Of a DNA stretch of 63,252 nt, positions 25,023-37,168 are shown one piece after another. The DNA is from Streptomyces mangrovi. GTDB lineage: Bacteria > Actinomycetota > Actinomycetes > Streptomycetales > Streptomycetaceae. Below the pieces are notes generated by a model that saw only the letters and a program-made list of their open reading frames with translations, was not told where the DNA came from and made no database searches. The stretch's first letter is position 1. Each line of letters opens with the position of its first letter. The DNA lies in the NCBI RefSeq assembly GCF_900114215.1, contig NZ_FOSG01000028.1, forward strand, positions 1-63,252. Reading direction: 5' to 3'. The translations under genes and the position numbers were made by a program.

Positions 25023-26081
25023 TCAGATGGACTGGCCCTTGCTCCGCAGCCAGGTCAGCGGGTCGATCGGGTCGCCGCCGCCGGGACGGACCTCCATGTG
25101 GAGGTGCGCGCCGGTGGAGTTGCCGGTGGAGCCGACGCGGCCGATGACGTCGCCGGTGGTCACCTTGCCGGTGGTGACGGTCATGGAGGACAGGTGGGCA
25201 TACCAGATCTCGGTGCCGTCGTCGAGGCGGAGGATGATGCGGTAGCCGTAAGAGCCCGCCCAGCCGGCCTCGACGATCTCGCCGCTGTGCACCGCCTTGA
25301 CCGGGGTGCCGGTGGGGGCGGCGAAGTCCAGGCCGGTGTGGTTGTTGGCCCACATCGAGCCGGACTGGCCGAAGGTGGAGGTGAGCTGGTACGAGGTGAG
25401 CGGGAGGGTGTAGCTGGCCGCGAGCTTGGCCAGGCGCTCGGCCTCGGCCTTGCGCGCCGCCTCCTCGGCGGCCTTGCGCTTGCGCTCGGCCTCCTCCTCG
25501 GCGGCCTGGTCGGCGGCCTCCTCGGCCGCCTTGTCCGCGGCCTGGTCGGCGGCCTCCTCCAGCGCCGCCTGGGTGGCGCCGGTCTGCTGCTGGTCGGCCT
25601 GCTGGAGGATGCGCGCCCGCAGTGCCTCGCCGGCGTCCGCCGTCACGACGGTCGTGGTGGCGTCGGAGGTGTCCAGGCCGGCCTGGGTGGCGGTGCCGCC
25701 GAAGGGGCTGGTGGTCTCCGTCTGAGGGGCGGAGTCGCCGCCGTCGCCGCCGTCGGAGACGAGGCCGCCGACGACGGGGATGCCCTCGGCCACGGCGCCG
25801 AGGTCCACGTCCGGCATGGAGATGGCGACCGGCGACTTGTCCTTGGCGGTGGCTATGCCGCCCGCGCCGACCGCGGCGATCATGCCGACGCCGAGGACCG
25901 CTCCGCTGCGGGCCATGCCGTTGCGCTGCTTGGCGACGCGGTGCCGGCCGCGGACCGGGCGGACGGAGTCCTCGGTCGGGTTCCACACCGGCTGGTCGCC
26001 GTCGCCTTCCGGACCGAACGGGGCGAAAGCGGCGGTGTGCGGGTCGTACGAGACCTCGGGGGCCGGGGTGCTGGACGCCAC
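25023..26081 (-). CDS. M23-family peptidoglycan endopeptidase (LytM-like)
   Basis: 352 residues from GTG 26081, with GAAAGGAGAG upstream. Order: cytoplasmic N-terminus (1-56), one membrane anchor at 57-79 (RSGAVLGVGMIAAVGAGGIA), a variable segment, an Ala/Glu/Lys coiled coil at ~165-215, and the C-terminal M23 domain. Catalytic zinc ligands are visible: HTGLDFAAPTGTPV (His and Asp) and GAHLHMEVR (HxH). It should cleave peptide cross-links in peptidoglycan outside the membrane. A c-di-AMP riboswitch precedes it, as is known for Streptomyces cell-wall hydrolase genes, so expression should fall when c-di-AMP is high. I recall SCO4108 as the S. coelicolor counterpart. Confidence 0.92.
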   Translation of the reverse strand: MASSTPAPEVSYDPHTAAFAPFGPEGDGDQPVWNPTEDSVRPVRGRHRVAKQRNGMARSGAVLGVGMIAAVGAGGIATAKDKSPVAISMPDVDLGAVAEGIPVVGGLVSDGGDGGDSAPQTETTSPFGGTATQAGLDTSDATTTVVTADAGEALRARILQQADQQQTGATQAALEEAADQAADKAAEEAADQAAEEEAERKRKAAEEAARKAEAERLAKLAASYTLPLTSYQLTSTFGQSGSMWANNHTGLDFAAPTGTPVKAVHSGEIVEAGWAGSYGYRIILRLDDGTEIWYAHLSSMTVTTGKVTTGDVIGRVGSTGNSTGAHLHMEVRPGGGDPIDPLTWLRSKGQSI

Positions 26082-26104
26082 GGGGGCGCTCTCCTTTCCT
26101 TCCT

Positions 26105-26225
26105 TCTCGCCTACCGGGTTAGCTGACGGGTTCGGAGCAGGAAGGTCTCCTACGGATCCATACGGGCATGCCGTATGACTCCGATTCACCCCAATTGGTG
26201 GTTCCCCGGTTCCCTGGACGCGTCC
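26105..26225 (-). ncRNA. c-di-AMP riboswitch (ydaO/yuaA type)
   Basis: On the minus strand, GGGGAACC, then CAATTGGGGTGAATCGG, and downstream CCGAACCCGTCAGCTAACCC followed by GGTAGGCG match the conserved core of the ydaO-yuaA riboswitch. It ends about 20 bases before the GTG of the M23 peptidase gene and thus forms its 5' leader. The 5' boundary is approximate and may extend to about 26270. A promoter-like pair, TTGGAA at 26341-26346 and TAACGT at 26317-26322, lies upstream. In actinobacteria this RNA typically turns off cell-wall hydrolase genes when it binds c-di-AMP. Confidence 0.88.
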
Positions 26226-26497
26226 TCGCTGTTGGCGGGGCCGCGCTTGCGGGATTCGGCGACGGCGCACGGTGCCGCCCTCTTCGGCGACAGTGACGAC
26301 CGCGCTGCGTTATCGAACGTTAATAGAGGTGCGCTCCGGTTTCCAAGTCCCCTCTTTGAACATGGGGCTTTCTTGACGGAGGACCATCGGGGCATCAGCG
26401 GGCCAATTCGGGCGATTCGACCGCCGGATCGGCGCATGAGACGCACGCCACACCATCTGACGTTGCCTCAGTTGTTATGCGGAGGGGCGCACGTCGA

Positions 26498-27700
26498 CTA
26501 CGGACGGTCACCGGCGGCCGGGGGTTCCGGGGGCTCCGCAGGCTCCGGGACCTCCGGGTCGCGCATGACCGCCAGCAGGGCCATGTCGTCGCCCTGGTGC
26601 CCGCCGGTGTGCGCGCCGGCCTCCGCGAGGAGGTGGTCGAGCAGGGCCGCCGGCCCGGTGAAGCGCTGGCCGCGCAGCCCCTCCGCCAGGTCGTAGAAGA
26701 CGTCCGCCGCGTTCCGCGCCTCCGTCAGGCCGTCGGTGTGGAGCAGCAGCAGGGAGCCGGGCGGGAAGGGCACCGGTTCCGTCCGCCCGTTCCCGGGGCC
26801 GACCGCCAGGTCCCCCAGTCCCAGCGGCAGCGCGTACGCCTCCGTGCCCGGCTCGGTGTCCGGCTCCAGCAGCCGCACCTCTCCCCGCCCGGTCAGCAGT
26901 ACCGGCGGCGGATGGCCCCGGTTGACGATCCGCAGGCTCCCCGGGGCACCGGCCGGGACCTCGGCGAACACGGCCGTGGCGAACTCCTCCGACCGGCCCG
27001 GCCACGCCTGGCGCTGCCCTGCCTCCCGGAGCAGGGCGTGCTCGACGCGGTCCGCGACCGCCGCCAGATCCGCCTCGGCCTCGGCCGCCTCCCGGAAGGC
27101 GCCGAGGACGACGGTGACCGTGCCGACGGCCTCCGTCCCCTTGCCGCGCACGTCGGCCACCAGCAGCCGCAGCCCGTACGGAGTGCGCTGCACGCCGTAC
27201 AGGTCGCCGCCGATCCGGGCGTGCGCCTGCGCGGCCTCGTAGCGGACCGCGATTCTCAGGTCGCCGACCCGGCCGGGCGGCACGGGCAGCACGGCGAGCT
27301 GGACGGCCTCGGCGACCTGATGGGCCGAGGCCGCGCTGACCTCGCTGTGGTGCAGGACCCGGCTGAGGACGAGCGCCAGCACCCCGACGGTGGCGTTGGT
27401 GACCAGCCGCACCGTGCTCTCCGTCGGGTGCAGCCCGGCGCGCACCAGCAGGGCGACGACCGCGACCGTCGATGCGGCCACCGTGACCGCCGTGCCGCCG
27501 AAGGTCCACAGGGCCGCGGCGACCAGGGACGCCGCGATGAACGGCGCGCTCAGGAAGACGTCGGCGGGGGTCAGCAGATTGACCGCCAGCCCCAGCAGGA
27601 CCAGCAGCAGGGGCAGCATCCACGGCGGGCGGCCGATGACGGGGATGGCGCGGACACGGGTCCTGCCGCCGTCCGTCTCCCGCTGCCCGTCGCCCCGCAT
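26498..27700 (-). CDS. membrane-anchored PP2C (SpoIIE-type) serine phosphatase
   Basis: 400 residues from ATG 27700. The first ~120 residues hold four hydrophobic segments (WMLPLLLVLLGLAVNLLT; FIAASLVAAALWTFGG; VTVAASTVAVVALLVRAG; VTNATVGVLALVLSRVL). Residues ~150-385 are a PP2C/SpoIIE domain: RIGGDLYGVQ, LLVADVRGKG, LLLHTDGLTEARN and GDDMALLAV hold the metal-binding Asp residues. No HATPase or sensor domain other than the membrane part. It likely dephosphorylates an anti-sigma antagonist in response to a membrane signal. Confidence 0.88.
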   Translation of the reverse strand: MRGDGQRETDGGRTRVRAIPVIGRPPWMLPLLLVLLGLAVNLLTPADVFLSAPFIAASLVAAALWTFGGTAVTVAASTVAVVALLVRAGLHPTESTVRLVTNATVGVLALVLSRVLHHSEVSAASAHQVAEAVQLAVLPVPPGRVGDLRIAVRYEAAQAHARIGGDLYGVQRTPYGLRLLVADVRGKGTEAVGTVTVVLGAFREAAEAEADLAAVADRVEHALLREAGQRQAWPGRSEEFATAVFAEVPAGAPGSLRIVNRGHPPPVLLTGRGEVRLLEPDTEPGTEAYALPLGLGDLAVGPGNGRTEPVPFPPGSLLLLHTDGLTEARNAADVFYDLAEGLRGQRFTGPAALLDHLLAEAGAHTGGHQGDDMALLAVMRDPEVPEPAEPPEPPAAGDRP

Positions 27701-27798
27701 CCTTCCAATCTCCCCGACGCCCGGCGTCCCGGCGAGTCGATCAAGCGCCGGTCGGACGACCGGGCCCCGAACGGGGGAACGCGGGGGCGCGGGGGCGC

Positions 27799-29121
<1,323 letters not shown>

Positions 29122-29285
29122 ACCCGTCCCCTCCCGTGGGTGTGCCCGTGTCGGCGGCCCTGTCGGCGGCCGGCGACCGGCGCTCACCGGCCGCACCGGA
29201 CGCTACCGCTACAGGGCCCGCACCCGCAGGTCGCGGGCCGCCCGCCGGGCGGGGGCGGGGAGGGGACGTACGGGTACCGGCGGCC

Positions 29286-29447
29286 TCAGCGGCCGGCGCG
29301 ACGGCGGGACCGCTGCAGGGAGATGACGAGGACCGCGAGCACCAGGACCCCGATCCCGATGAACAGCAGGTAGAGCAGCCCCTCCACCACCGCGCCGAGC
29401 ACTCCCAGCACAGCCGCGACGAGAAGCAGGAACAGGAAGAACCACAT
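29286..29447 (-). CDS. small hydrophobic membrane protein
   Basis: 53 residues from ATG 29447. Two closely spaced hydrophobic segments (WFFLFLLLVAAVLGVLGAVV and LLYLLFIGIGVLVLAVLVI) and a basic tail (SLQRSRRRAGR) that should stay in the cytosol. Such short proteins are common in Streptomyces genomes; function unknown. The next gene upstream on the same strand, the PRC-barrel gene, ends 38 bases away. Confidence 0.7.
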   Translation of the reverse strand: MWFFLFLLLVAAVLGVLGAVVEGLLYLLFIGIGVLVLAVLVISLQRSRRRAGR

Positions 29448-29484
29448 GGGTGAACGCCTCCTTCGCGCTGTTCGGACGCGCCGG

Positions 29485-29841
29485 TCAGCCGCGCGCCAGC
29501 CGCCGCTCGCCTCCGGCGCCCGCGCGGTAGGGGATGCCGTAGTGGCGGAAGACCGGTTCCTCCTCCTCGGCGGGGAGCACGTCATCGGTGCCGATGGACG
29601 GAGCGTCCTTCACCAGCGGTTTGTCGTACCGGACCATGAGGTAGCCCGGCCCCACGACCGCCCCGTCCAGAGGTACGAACACCAGGCGCTGACGGGTGGG
29701 CAGTCCGATCCGCACGGTGGCCATGGCGGGCTCGTCGGTCGCCGTGTCGGTGTAGACCGCCTCGAGCGGGCCGACCTTGTGCCCTCCGGCATCGACGACA
29801 TCGTGGCCGCGCCACTCGCGGATGTCTGCTGGACGGATCAT
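29485..29841 (-). CDS. PRC-barrel domain protein
   Basis: 118 residues, ATG 29841 with GGGAG upstream. One PRC-barrel domain at about residues 5-80 (REWRGHDVVDAGGHKVGPLEAVYTD; LVFVPLDGAVVGPGYLMVRY), followed by an acidic/basic tail. PRC-barrels occur in RNA-processing and photosynthetic proteins; the free-standing actinobacterial forms have no firm function. Confidence 0.85.
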   Translation of the reverse strand: MIRPADIREWRGHDVVDAGGHKVGPLEAVYTDTATDEPAMATVRIGLPTRQRLVFVPLDGAVVGPGYLMVRYDKPLVKDAPSIGTDDVLPAEEEEPVFRHYGIPYRAGAGGERRLARG

Positions 29842-30120
29842 TCGCTCAGCTCCCTGGACGGACGGTCCGGACGGTGAGCCCGCGCCAAGCGCCCGCACGC
29901 GTGCGCGGAGCCGGCCTCCGGGGCTCGCCTCGCCGGTGAGCTCGCCGCCTCCGCCCCCGCACCGCGTCCGAGCCGCTTTCCGGGCACAGGGAGCGGGTTC
30001 CCGCCTCCGCGGGCCCCACACCTGCCGTACGGCGCCCTCCGTCGTACCGGAGTGCCCGCACGCACAACACCCCGGCCACGGCCGCGGATTCGGCCGACAC
30101 GGCCGCGCCGGAGACGACAG

Positions 30121-30150
30121 AACCCCCGCCGACGCAGGTCGGCGGGGGTT
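30121..30150 (-). terminator. strong stem-loop after tRNA-Lys
   Basis: AACCCCCGCCGAC-gcag-GTCGGCGGGGGTT: perfect 13-bp stem with 4-base loop, 20 bases beyond the tRNA 3' end. Confidence 0.9.
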
Positions 30151-30169
30151 CCGGCCCCGAGGGGCCCGG

Positions 30170-30242
30170 TAGGCCGTGTGGGACTCGAACCCACAACCAA
30201 TGGATTAAAAGTCCACTGCTCTGCCAATTGAGCTAACGGCCC
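30170..30242 (-). tRNA. tRNA-Lys (anticodon UUU)
   Basis: Full cloverleaf on the minus strand: acceptor GGGCCGT/ACGGCCT (one G-U pair), D-loop GCTCAATTGGCAGAGC, anticodon loop CTTTTAA with TTT, T-arm GTGGGTTCGAGTCCCAC. CCA is not encoded. Confidence 0.97.
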
Positions 30243-30260
30243 GCCCACGAAGCATAGCCC

Positions 30261-30312
30261 GCCCACCGGCCGCGCTTCGAAGGCATTGCGCACGGTGTCA
30301 CGGCCGGTGGGC
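30261..30312 (-). terminator. inverted repeat after LamG gene
   Basis: GCCCACCGGCCG (30261-30272) and CGGCCGGTGGGC (30301-30312), a perfect 12-bp stem with a 28-base loop, just after the stop of the LamG gene at 30322 and before the tRNA-Lys 5' end. Confidence 0.5.
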
Positions 30313-30321
30313 CGGCGCGGT

Positions 30322-32523
30322 CTACAGGTGGGGCATCTCCATGGGCATGCTCAGCATCATGAGCTGGGACTCGGTGAGCGTGCCCGAGTAGGCGCGGACC
30401 TCGTCCACGTCACCGTGCAGGTACTCGCCCCAGCCGTCGGCCGTCAGCGCACGGCCCACCTGGAGGCCGCCGGTGGCCGCCCAGGTGCGGGAGGCCGGGA
30501 GGTCCGCCTCGGCCGAGGCGTGCAGGCTGCCGTCCACGTAGAGCCGGACGGTGCCGCCGCTCGCGTCGTACACCACCGCCAGGTGCTGGCCCAGGGTGCT
30601 GCCGGTGTAGGGCTCGGCCGTGACGGTGGTGGTCCCGGCGTCCGCGCGGTCCGCGTGGGAGACGGACAGCTCCCACCGGTGGACGTCGGCGCGGTAGCGG
30701 ACGACGAGGGCGTTGGTGTGCTCGCCGGGCAGGGACAGCACGGCCATGTCGCGGGACGGCTCCAGCTCGGCGACGCGTACCTGGGCGGCCAGGGTGAAGC
30801 CGTCGTCCGTGGCGACGGGCGGCGCCGCGGTGGCCGCGTGGTCGCCGTCGCCGTCGAGCCGCAGGTGTCCGGTGCCGACCAGGGGCTGCTCGGCGTCGCA
30901 GAAGATGTCGGTGTCCGTACTGCACTCCGGCACGAAGACCTCGGCGTCGCCCCCCAGGGTCAGCCCCTGGCCGCCGTCGTACTCGGGACTGGTGCCGTCC
31001 GGTGCCTCGTTGAGCTGCCAGTAGCCGGTGCGCTCGGCCCCGCGCTTCGCCAGCTCCGTCAGCTCGCCGGCGGCGGCGATCCGGTCCCACGCCCGGACGT
31101 CGGCGAGTTCGCCGTGCCAGTGGCCGCCCGCCTCACCGTCCCGGTGGGCACGGCCGATCTGCAGCACCCCCGTGGCCGTGGCGTCGGCGGCAGGCTCGGC
31201 GGTGGCCACGGCGCGGCCGTTCACGTACAGCCGGGCCTTCTCCGCCACCGGGTCGTACACACCGGCGAGGTGGGTCCACTGCCCGGCCGCCGGGTGGCCG
31301 CCCCGGACCTTCAGGGGGCCTGCTCCGGTCGGCAGTTCGAGGATCCACGCCGGGCCCGTGCCGTCCGCGCCGCCGTCCGCGTCGAGGCCGAGGGTGAAGG
31401 GGCCGCCCGAGGTGCCGTCCTGACCGACCGCCGTCATGTCGCGGTCCACGCTCCGGGGGCGCACCCAGAGCCCCGTGGAGAACACCCGGGTGGTGTCCAC
31501 CGCGGTGGCGCCGGGCGCGAGATAGGCGTTCCCGGTGCCGTCGAGGGCGGCCGCCGAGGCGATGGAGGTGCCGGAGGGGCCGGCCGCGCCGAACTCCACT
31601 CCACCGCCGGCCGCGGCCGGATGCCGGCCGGACTCGTCCGCGGCCTCGCCGGAGCCGGCCGGGTCCACCAGCTTCCAGTGGGACACGGGGGCTCGGCCGT
31701 CACCGACGCGGAAGTCGTGCCGGGCGGGGAGGCTCGTGTTGCCCGCCCGATCCACGGCCTGAGCCTCGATCCAGTGGGGCCCGCTCCTCGTGGGCAGCCA
31801 CCGGACCGTCACCGGCTCGCCGGAGTCCGGCACCGGAACGGTCCGGAGCGGGGCCCCGTCGAAGGAGTACTGGTAGGCCACCGTGTCGTCGTCGGCCGCC
31901 TCGAGGACGAAGGACCCGTAGTCGCCCACACCCTCGCGCCAGACGTAGTCGTCGGGGTAGTCGGTGGAGGAGACCGCCGGAGCGGCGGGGGCCTCGTCGT
32001 CGTGGACGAACTCGCAGCGGTGCTGCCCGCCGGAGGAGCTCCACGGCCCCCACTCCGTGCCGTCGTGCGCCCGTACCCGCCAGGAGATCACCGTGTGGGC
32101 GGGGATGTCCGAAGGAGCGGACACGGTGAAGGGGAAACCGCTCGCCTTCCGCGGGGTGGGGCCCAGTGTGCGCCGCTGCCGCTCGCCGTCGGCGTCCTTC
32201 CACTCGATCTCGAACTCCCCCACGACCTGCGCGGCGACCCCCGGCGCGGCGTCGGGGTCGCGGAGCACGGCCCGGAGTTGGGGACGCGTCCCGAGGTACG
32301 GGCGGTCCTCCCCGGCGGCGCACTCGGCGTTCCCGGTGGACAGCTCGGAGACGAGCGGCCGGGACGGCGGGTTGTTCTCCGCCGCGGCGGCCACCGTCGG
32401 CAGGCCGGTCACGGCCAGGGAGGCGGTCGCCGCCACGGCCGCGAACCGGACCGGCCGGGACCGGTGGCCGGCTCTTCGGTGCTTTCGCACGTTCTGATCA
32501 TCCTTCGAGGTCGTCGGGGACAT
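30322..32523 (-). CDS. secreted LamG-like jellyroll protein
   Basis: 733 residues from ATG 32523 (GGAGGG upstream). A long twin-positive signal peptide (about residues 10-48: KHRRAGHRSRPVRFAAVAAT then hydrophobic, ending near TVAAAA) sends it out. Residues ~50-250 form an Ig/fibronectin-like beta region (WRVRAHDGTEWGPWS; WIEAQAVDRAGNTSLPARHDF). Two concanavalin/LamG jellyrolls follow (~295-470 and ~520-725), each with the LYVNGRAVA / LYVDGSLHASAEADL strand and a closing DEVRAYSG-type strand. No catalytic motif: probably a carbohydrate- or wall-binding protein. Related Streptomyces proteins are often over 1,500 residues, so this is a short member. Confidence 0.85.
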   Translation of the reverse strand: MSPTTSKDDQNVRKHRRAGHRSRPVRFAAVAATASLAVTGLPTVAAAAENNPPSRPLVSELSTGNAECAAGEDRPYLGTRPQLRAVLRDPDAAPGVAAQVVGEFEIEWKDADGERQRRTLGPTPRKASGFPFTVSAPSDIPAHTVISWRVRAHDGTEWGPWSSSGGQHRCEFVHDDEAPAAPAVSSTDYPDDYVWREGVGDYGSFVLEAADDDTVAYQYSFDGAPLRTVPVPDSGEPVTVRWLPTRSGPHWIEAQAVDRAGNTSLPARHDFRVGDGRAPVSHWKLVDPAGSGEAADESGRHPAAAGGGVEFGAAGPSGTSIASAAALDGTGNAYLAPGATAVDTTRVFSTGLWVRPRSVDRDMTAVGQDGTSGGPFTLGLDADGGADGTGPAWILELPTGAGPLKVRGGHPAAGQWTHLAGVYDPVAEKARLYVNGRAVATAEPAADATATGVLQIGRAHRDGEAGGHWHGELADVRAWDRIAAAGELTELAKRGAERTGYWQLNEAPDGTSPEYDGGQGLTLGGDAEVFVPECSTDTDIFCDAEQPLVGTGHLRLDGDGDHAATAAPPVATDDGFTLAAQVRVAELEPSRDMAVLSLPGEHTNALVVRYRADVHRWELSVSHADRADAGTTTVTAEPYTGSTLGQHLAVVYDASGGTVRLYVDGSLHASAEADLPASRTWAATGGLQVGRALTADGWGEYLHGDVDEVRAYSGTLTESQLMMLSMPMEMPHL

Positions 32524-32703
32524 CGGCCCTCCGCGCGTCCCGCACGCGGCTGAGGCGGACGGGAGGCAGGCGGGAACAGACGGAAGCGGGACAGAGGGGG
32601 AAGGACTCCGTGCGGCCGCGCCGTACAAGCCTCCGGGAGGCTACCAACGGGCGGTGACAGCGGCACCGCGATATTCACCGCCCGTACGGCCCGGACACGC
32701 CGA

Positions 32704-32740
32704 AGGGCCCGGCCCGGAGCGATGCTCCGGGCCGGGCCCT
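32704..32740 (-). terminator. perfect 17-bp stem-loop after DEAD-box helicase gene
   Basis: AGGGCCCGGCCCGGAGC-gat-GCTCCGGGCCGGGCCCT, 18 bases beyond the helicase stop codon. Confidence 0.9.
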
Positions 32741-32757
32741 CAACCGGTCTGTCCGGC

Positions 32758-34727
<1,970 letters not shown>

Positions 34728-34737
<10 letters not shown>

Positions 34738-34796
34738 GCGGAAACAAACCTCTCGGAAGTCACATGGCACGCGCCCGCAACTCCGTGTTTTCGCAT
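34728..34796 (-). CDS. possible 22-residue leader peptide overlapping the helicase start
   Basis: ATG 34796 (MRKHGVAGACHV...) has CGAGGCGG about 8 bases upstream and ends in TGA at 34728-34730, ten bases inside the helicase gene, whose ATG is at 34737. Translation of the short frame would run across the helicase ribosome binding site. Small and unproven; it may be chance. Confidence 0.35.
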
Positions 34797-34989
34797 AAGA
34801 CCGCCTCGATGCGGTCAGCCACGGCTCAGGTGAGGAACGCGCCACACGGCGCGCTACTGATTCACGGCGCCGGGCAAATGGGAGCAAACGATCTGCCACC
34901 ATACGACCTCCCCTCCCCGAGCGCAAATCTCTTGTCAGCGCTGCCGATGGGGCGGGAGGAACGGCGGTGGCGACCGCCTGCGGGGAAGT

Positions 34990-35814
34990 CTACCCGTCCG
35001 CGGAGCCGGAGCGTTCGCCCGAGTGGTGCGGGCCGCCGGTTCCGTGGACGTCGTACGGGAAGTGAACGACGGACGGCCCCCCGTTCATTCCGTACCGCGC
35101 CGCCAGTCCGGAAAGCCCTTCGGCGCCGGCCTCCGCCCCCTCGCCGGGGCCGTCCTGCCCGCCACCGCCCCCGCTGTCACCGTCGCCGTCACCGTCGCCG
35201 CCCCCTCCGCCGGCTCCGCCGCTCCCCTGCGACGGGGTGGGCTCGGCGGGCGGGGTCGTGGGGTTCGCGGGCGGTGGCGCGGCGGTGCGCGAGGGGGTGG
35301 GCGAGGCGGTCGTACGTCCTCCGCCCGTGCCCGAACTCCCGGACGGAGAAGGCTTCTTCGGCCGCGGAGCACCCGCCGGAGGGGTGGCGGAGGACCGCGG
35401 GGGCGAGGAGGACGGCGAACCGGACGGCCGCTTCGAGGACCCGTCCTCGCCGCCCCGGTCCTTCCGTCCGCCCTGCCCTCCGTGGTCCGCGCCCCGCTCC
35501 CCGCCTCCGCCGCGCGGGGCGACCCCGCCGCCCGTCCGCGGATCGCCGGCGTCCCTGGAGACCCGGTGCCCGGCCGGCTGCCGGCCGCCGCCCTCCCCCT
35601 CGCCTCCGGAGGAGCCGACCGTCATGCAGCCGCTGAGGGTGGCCAGCAGCAGGGCGCCGGCGGCCGTACGGACACTCGCGCGGGCGTCCGTACGAGCGGA
35701 CCGGCGGGCGGGCTCGGGGGCGTGCCCGCGGCGGGCGGGCTCGCGGACGGGTTCGGGGACGGGCTCGCGGGCGGGTTCGCGGTGGGCGGGACTGGACGGG
35801 CGCACGGGCGGCAC
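34990..35814 (-). CDS. low-complexity lipoprotein
   Basis: 274 residues. After an Arg/Pro/Glu-rich N-terminus (EPVPEPVREPARRGHAPEPA) there is a hydrophobic stretch with a lipobox (LLLATLSGC, Cys about residue 63), so it should be lipidated and surface-anchored; the true start may be closer to the signal. The mature part is almost all Gly/Ser/Pro/Asp low complexity, probably a wall-spanning stalk, with a short conserved-looking end (GLAARYGMNGGPSVVHFPYDVHG). No enzymatic motif. Function unknown. Confidence 0.6.
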   Translation of the reverse strand: MPPVRPSSPAHREPAREPVPEPVREPARRGHAPEPARRSARTDARASVRTAAGALLLATLSGCMTVGSSGGEGEGGGRQPAGHRVSRDAGDPRTGGGVAPRGGGGERGADHGGQGGRKDRGGEDGSSKRPSGSPSSSPPRSSATPPAGAPRPKKPSPSGSSGTGGGRTTASPTPSRTAAPPPANPTTPPAEPTPSQGSGGAGGGGGDGDGDGDSGGGGGQDGPGEGAEAGAEGLSGLAARYGMNGGPSVVHFPYDVHGTGGPHHSGERSGSADG

Positions 35815-35863
35815 CTCCGGGAGGCGGGAGACTGTGAGGCGGGCTCCCCCTGCCCAACTCCCG

Positions 35864-36250
35864 TCAGCCCGCCAGGTAACGCGTCAGCTCCAGACCCGCC
35901 CACACCGCCCCCAGGGCGACCGGCGGCGTGACGGCCGCGTTCGCCAGCGCCGCCCGCCCGTGGCCGCGTTCGGCCAGCCGCAGCGTCTCGTAGGAGAAGG
36001 TGGAGTACGTCGTCAGCGCGCCGCACAGCCCCGTGCCGAGCAGCGCGGCGGCCCCCGGCCCCGCCGCGCCCGCCTCGACGGCACCGGTCACCAGGCCCAG
36101 CAGCAGGCTGCCGGCGGCGTTGACGGCGAGGGTGCCCCAGGGGAAGAGCGACTCGTACCGCGACTGCACCGCGCGGTCCGCCGTGTACCGCAGGCACGCG
36201 CCCGCCGCGCCGCCGAGCGCCACCAGGAGCCAGCTCACCGTGCCACTCAC
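35864..36250 (-). CDS. crcB: fluoride efflux channel CrcB/Fluc, second copy
   Basis: 128 residues from GTG 36250, overlapping the stop of the upstream crcB gene by 4 bases (GTGA). Four transmembrane segments with Fluc signatures GGAAGACLRY, TLAVNAAGSLLLG and GTGLCGALTTYSTFSYE. CrcB forms dimers that export fluoride; tandem unequal copies usually make an antiparallel heterodimer. Confidence 0.93.
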   Translation of the reverse strand: MSGTVSWLLVALGGAAGACLRYTADRAVQSRYESLFPWGTLAVNAAGSLLLGLVTGAVEAGAAGPGAAALLGTGLCGALTTYSTFSYETLRLAERGHGRAALANAAVTPPVALGAVWAGLELTRYLAG

Positions 36251-36771
36251 CGCGCCACCGCCGCCCGGGTGGTGGCGGCGCGGGTAGCGGCGGTGGCCGC
36301 CCACACGGCGCAGAGGGCGGCGGCCACAGTGGCGCCCAGGTACAGCAGCGCGGTGCCCGCGGCGCCCTCCTCCAGCAGCCGTACGGCATCCAGCGCGTAC
36401 ACGGAGAAGGTGGTGAAGCCGCCCAGCACACCCGTGCCCAGGAAGGGCCGCGCCAGCGGGTGACGCGCCCACGCCCCGCCGGACCTCTTCCCGCCGTGCT
36501 CCTCCAGCAGCGTCATCAGCACGCCGATCAGCGCGCACCCGGCGGCGTTGACCGCGAGGACGGCCCAGGGGAAGCCGCCGGGCGCGGCGGGCCAGGGCAG
36601 GGTGAGGGCGTACCGGGCGCAGGCGCCGAGCGCGCCGCCCGCCGCGACGGCGGCGAGGACGACCACCGCGTGCGCCCCGGCGGTCTCGGCGCGCTGGGCG
36701 GGTACGTGCAGATCGACGTCGGGGTCGATCACCCCGTCCTCCGGGCCCCCGTCCTCCCCGGAACCCTTCAC
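36247..36771 (-). CDS. crcB: fluoride efflux channel CrcB/Fluc, first copy
   Basis: 174 residues from GTG 36771, chosen for the strong GGGGAGGGG upstream; a TTG at 36819 keeps the frame. A ~50-residue hydrophilic N-terminus precedes four membrane helices with GGALGACARYAL, AVLAVNAAGCALIG and GTGVLGGFTTFSVYALD. Translationally coupled to the second crcB gene. No fluoride riboswitch seen. Confidence 0.92.
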   Translation of the reverse strand: MKGSGEDGGPEDGVIDPDVDLHVPAQRAETAGAHAVVVLAAVAAGGALGACARYALTLPWPAAPGGFPWAVLAVNAAGCALIGVLMTLLEEHGGKRSGGAWARHPLARPFLGTGVLGGFTTFSVYALDAVRLLEEGAAGTALLYLGATVAAALCAVWAATAATRAATTRAAVAR

Positions 36772-36805
36772 AGTCCCCTCCCCGGCCCTTCCCGGAAGCC
36801 TCCGC

Positions 36806-37168
36806 TCACGCGTATCCAAGGTCGTGCAGCCGCTCGTCGTCGATGCCGAAGTGGTGGGCGATCTCGTGCACCACGGTGATCTCCACCTCCTCGACGACCA
36901 TCTGCCGGTCGCCGCCCTCGCGCTCGCACATCCGCAGGATGGGCCCGCGGTAGACGGTGATGCGGTCCGGCAGGACGCCCGCGTACCACTCGCCGCGCTC
37001 GGTCAGCGGCGTGCCCTCGTAGAGCCCGAGCAGTTCGGGATCCTCGGCGGGCGGCTCGTCCTCCACGAACACCGCCACGTTGTCCATGAGCCGCGTCAGC
37101 TCCGGCGGGATCCGGTCGAGCGCCTCGGCCACCAGTTCCTCGAACTCCTCGCGCGTCATCTCCAGCAC
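36806..37168 (-). CDS. minimal zincin-type metallopeptidase family protein
   Basis: 120 residues from GTG 37168. The actinobacterial 'metallopeptidase family' pattern is complete: acidic N-terminus (MTREEFEELVAEALDRIP), GLYEGTPLTERGEWYAG..LPDRITVYRGP, and the zinc motif TVVHEIAHHFGIDDERL (HExxH with a downstream acidic residue). Cytoplasmic; substrate unknown. It precedes and likely co-transcribes with the crcB pair. Confidence 0.9.
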   Translation of the reverse strand: MLEMTREEFEELVAEALDRIPPELTRLMDNVAVFVEDEPPAEDPELLGLYEGTPLTERGEWYAGVLPDRITVYRGPILRMCEREGGDRQMVVEEVEITVVHEIAHHFGIDDERLHDLGYA

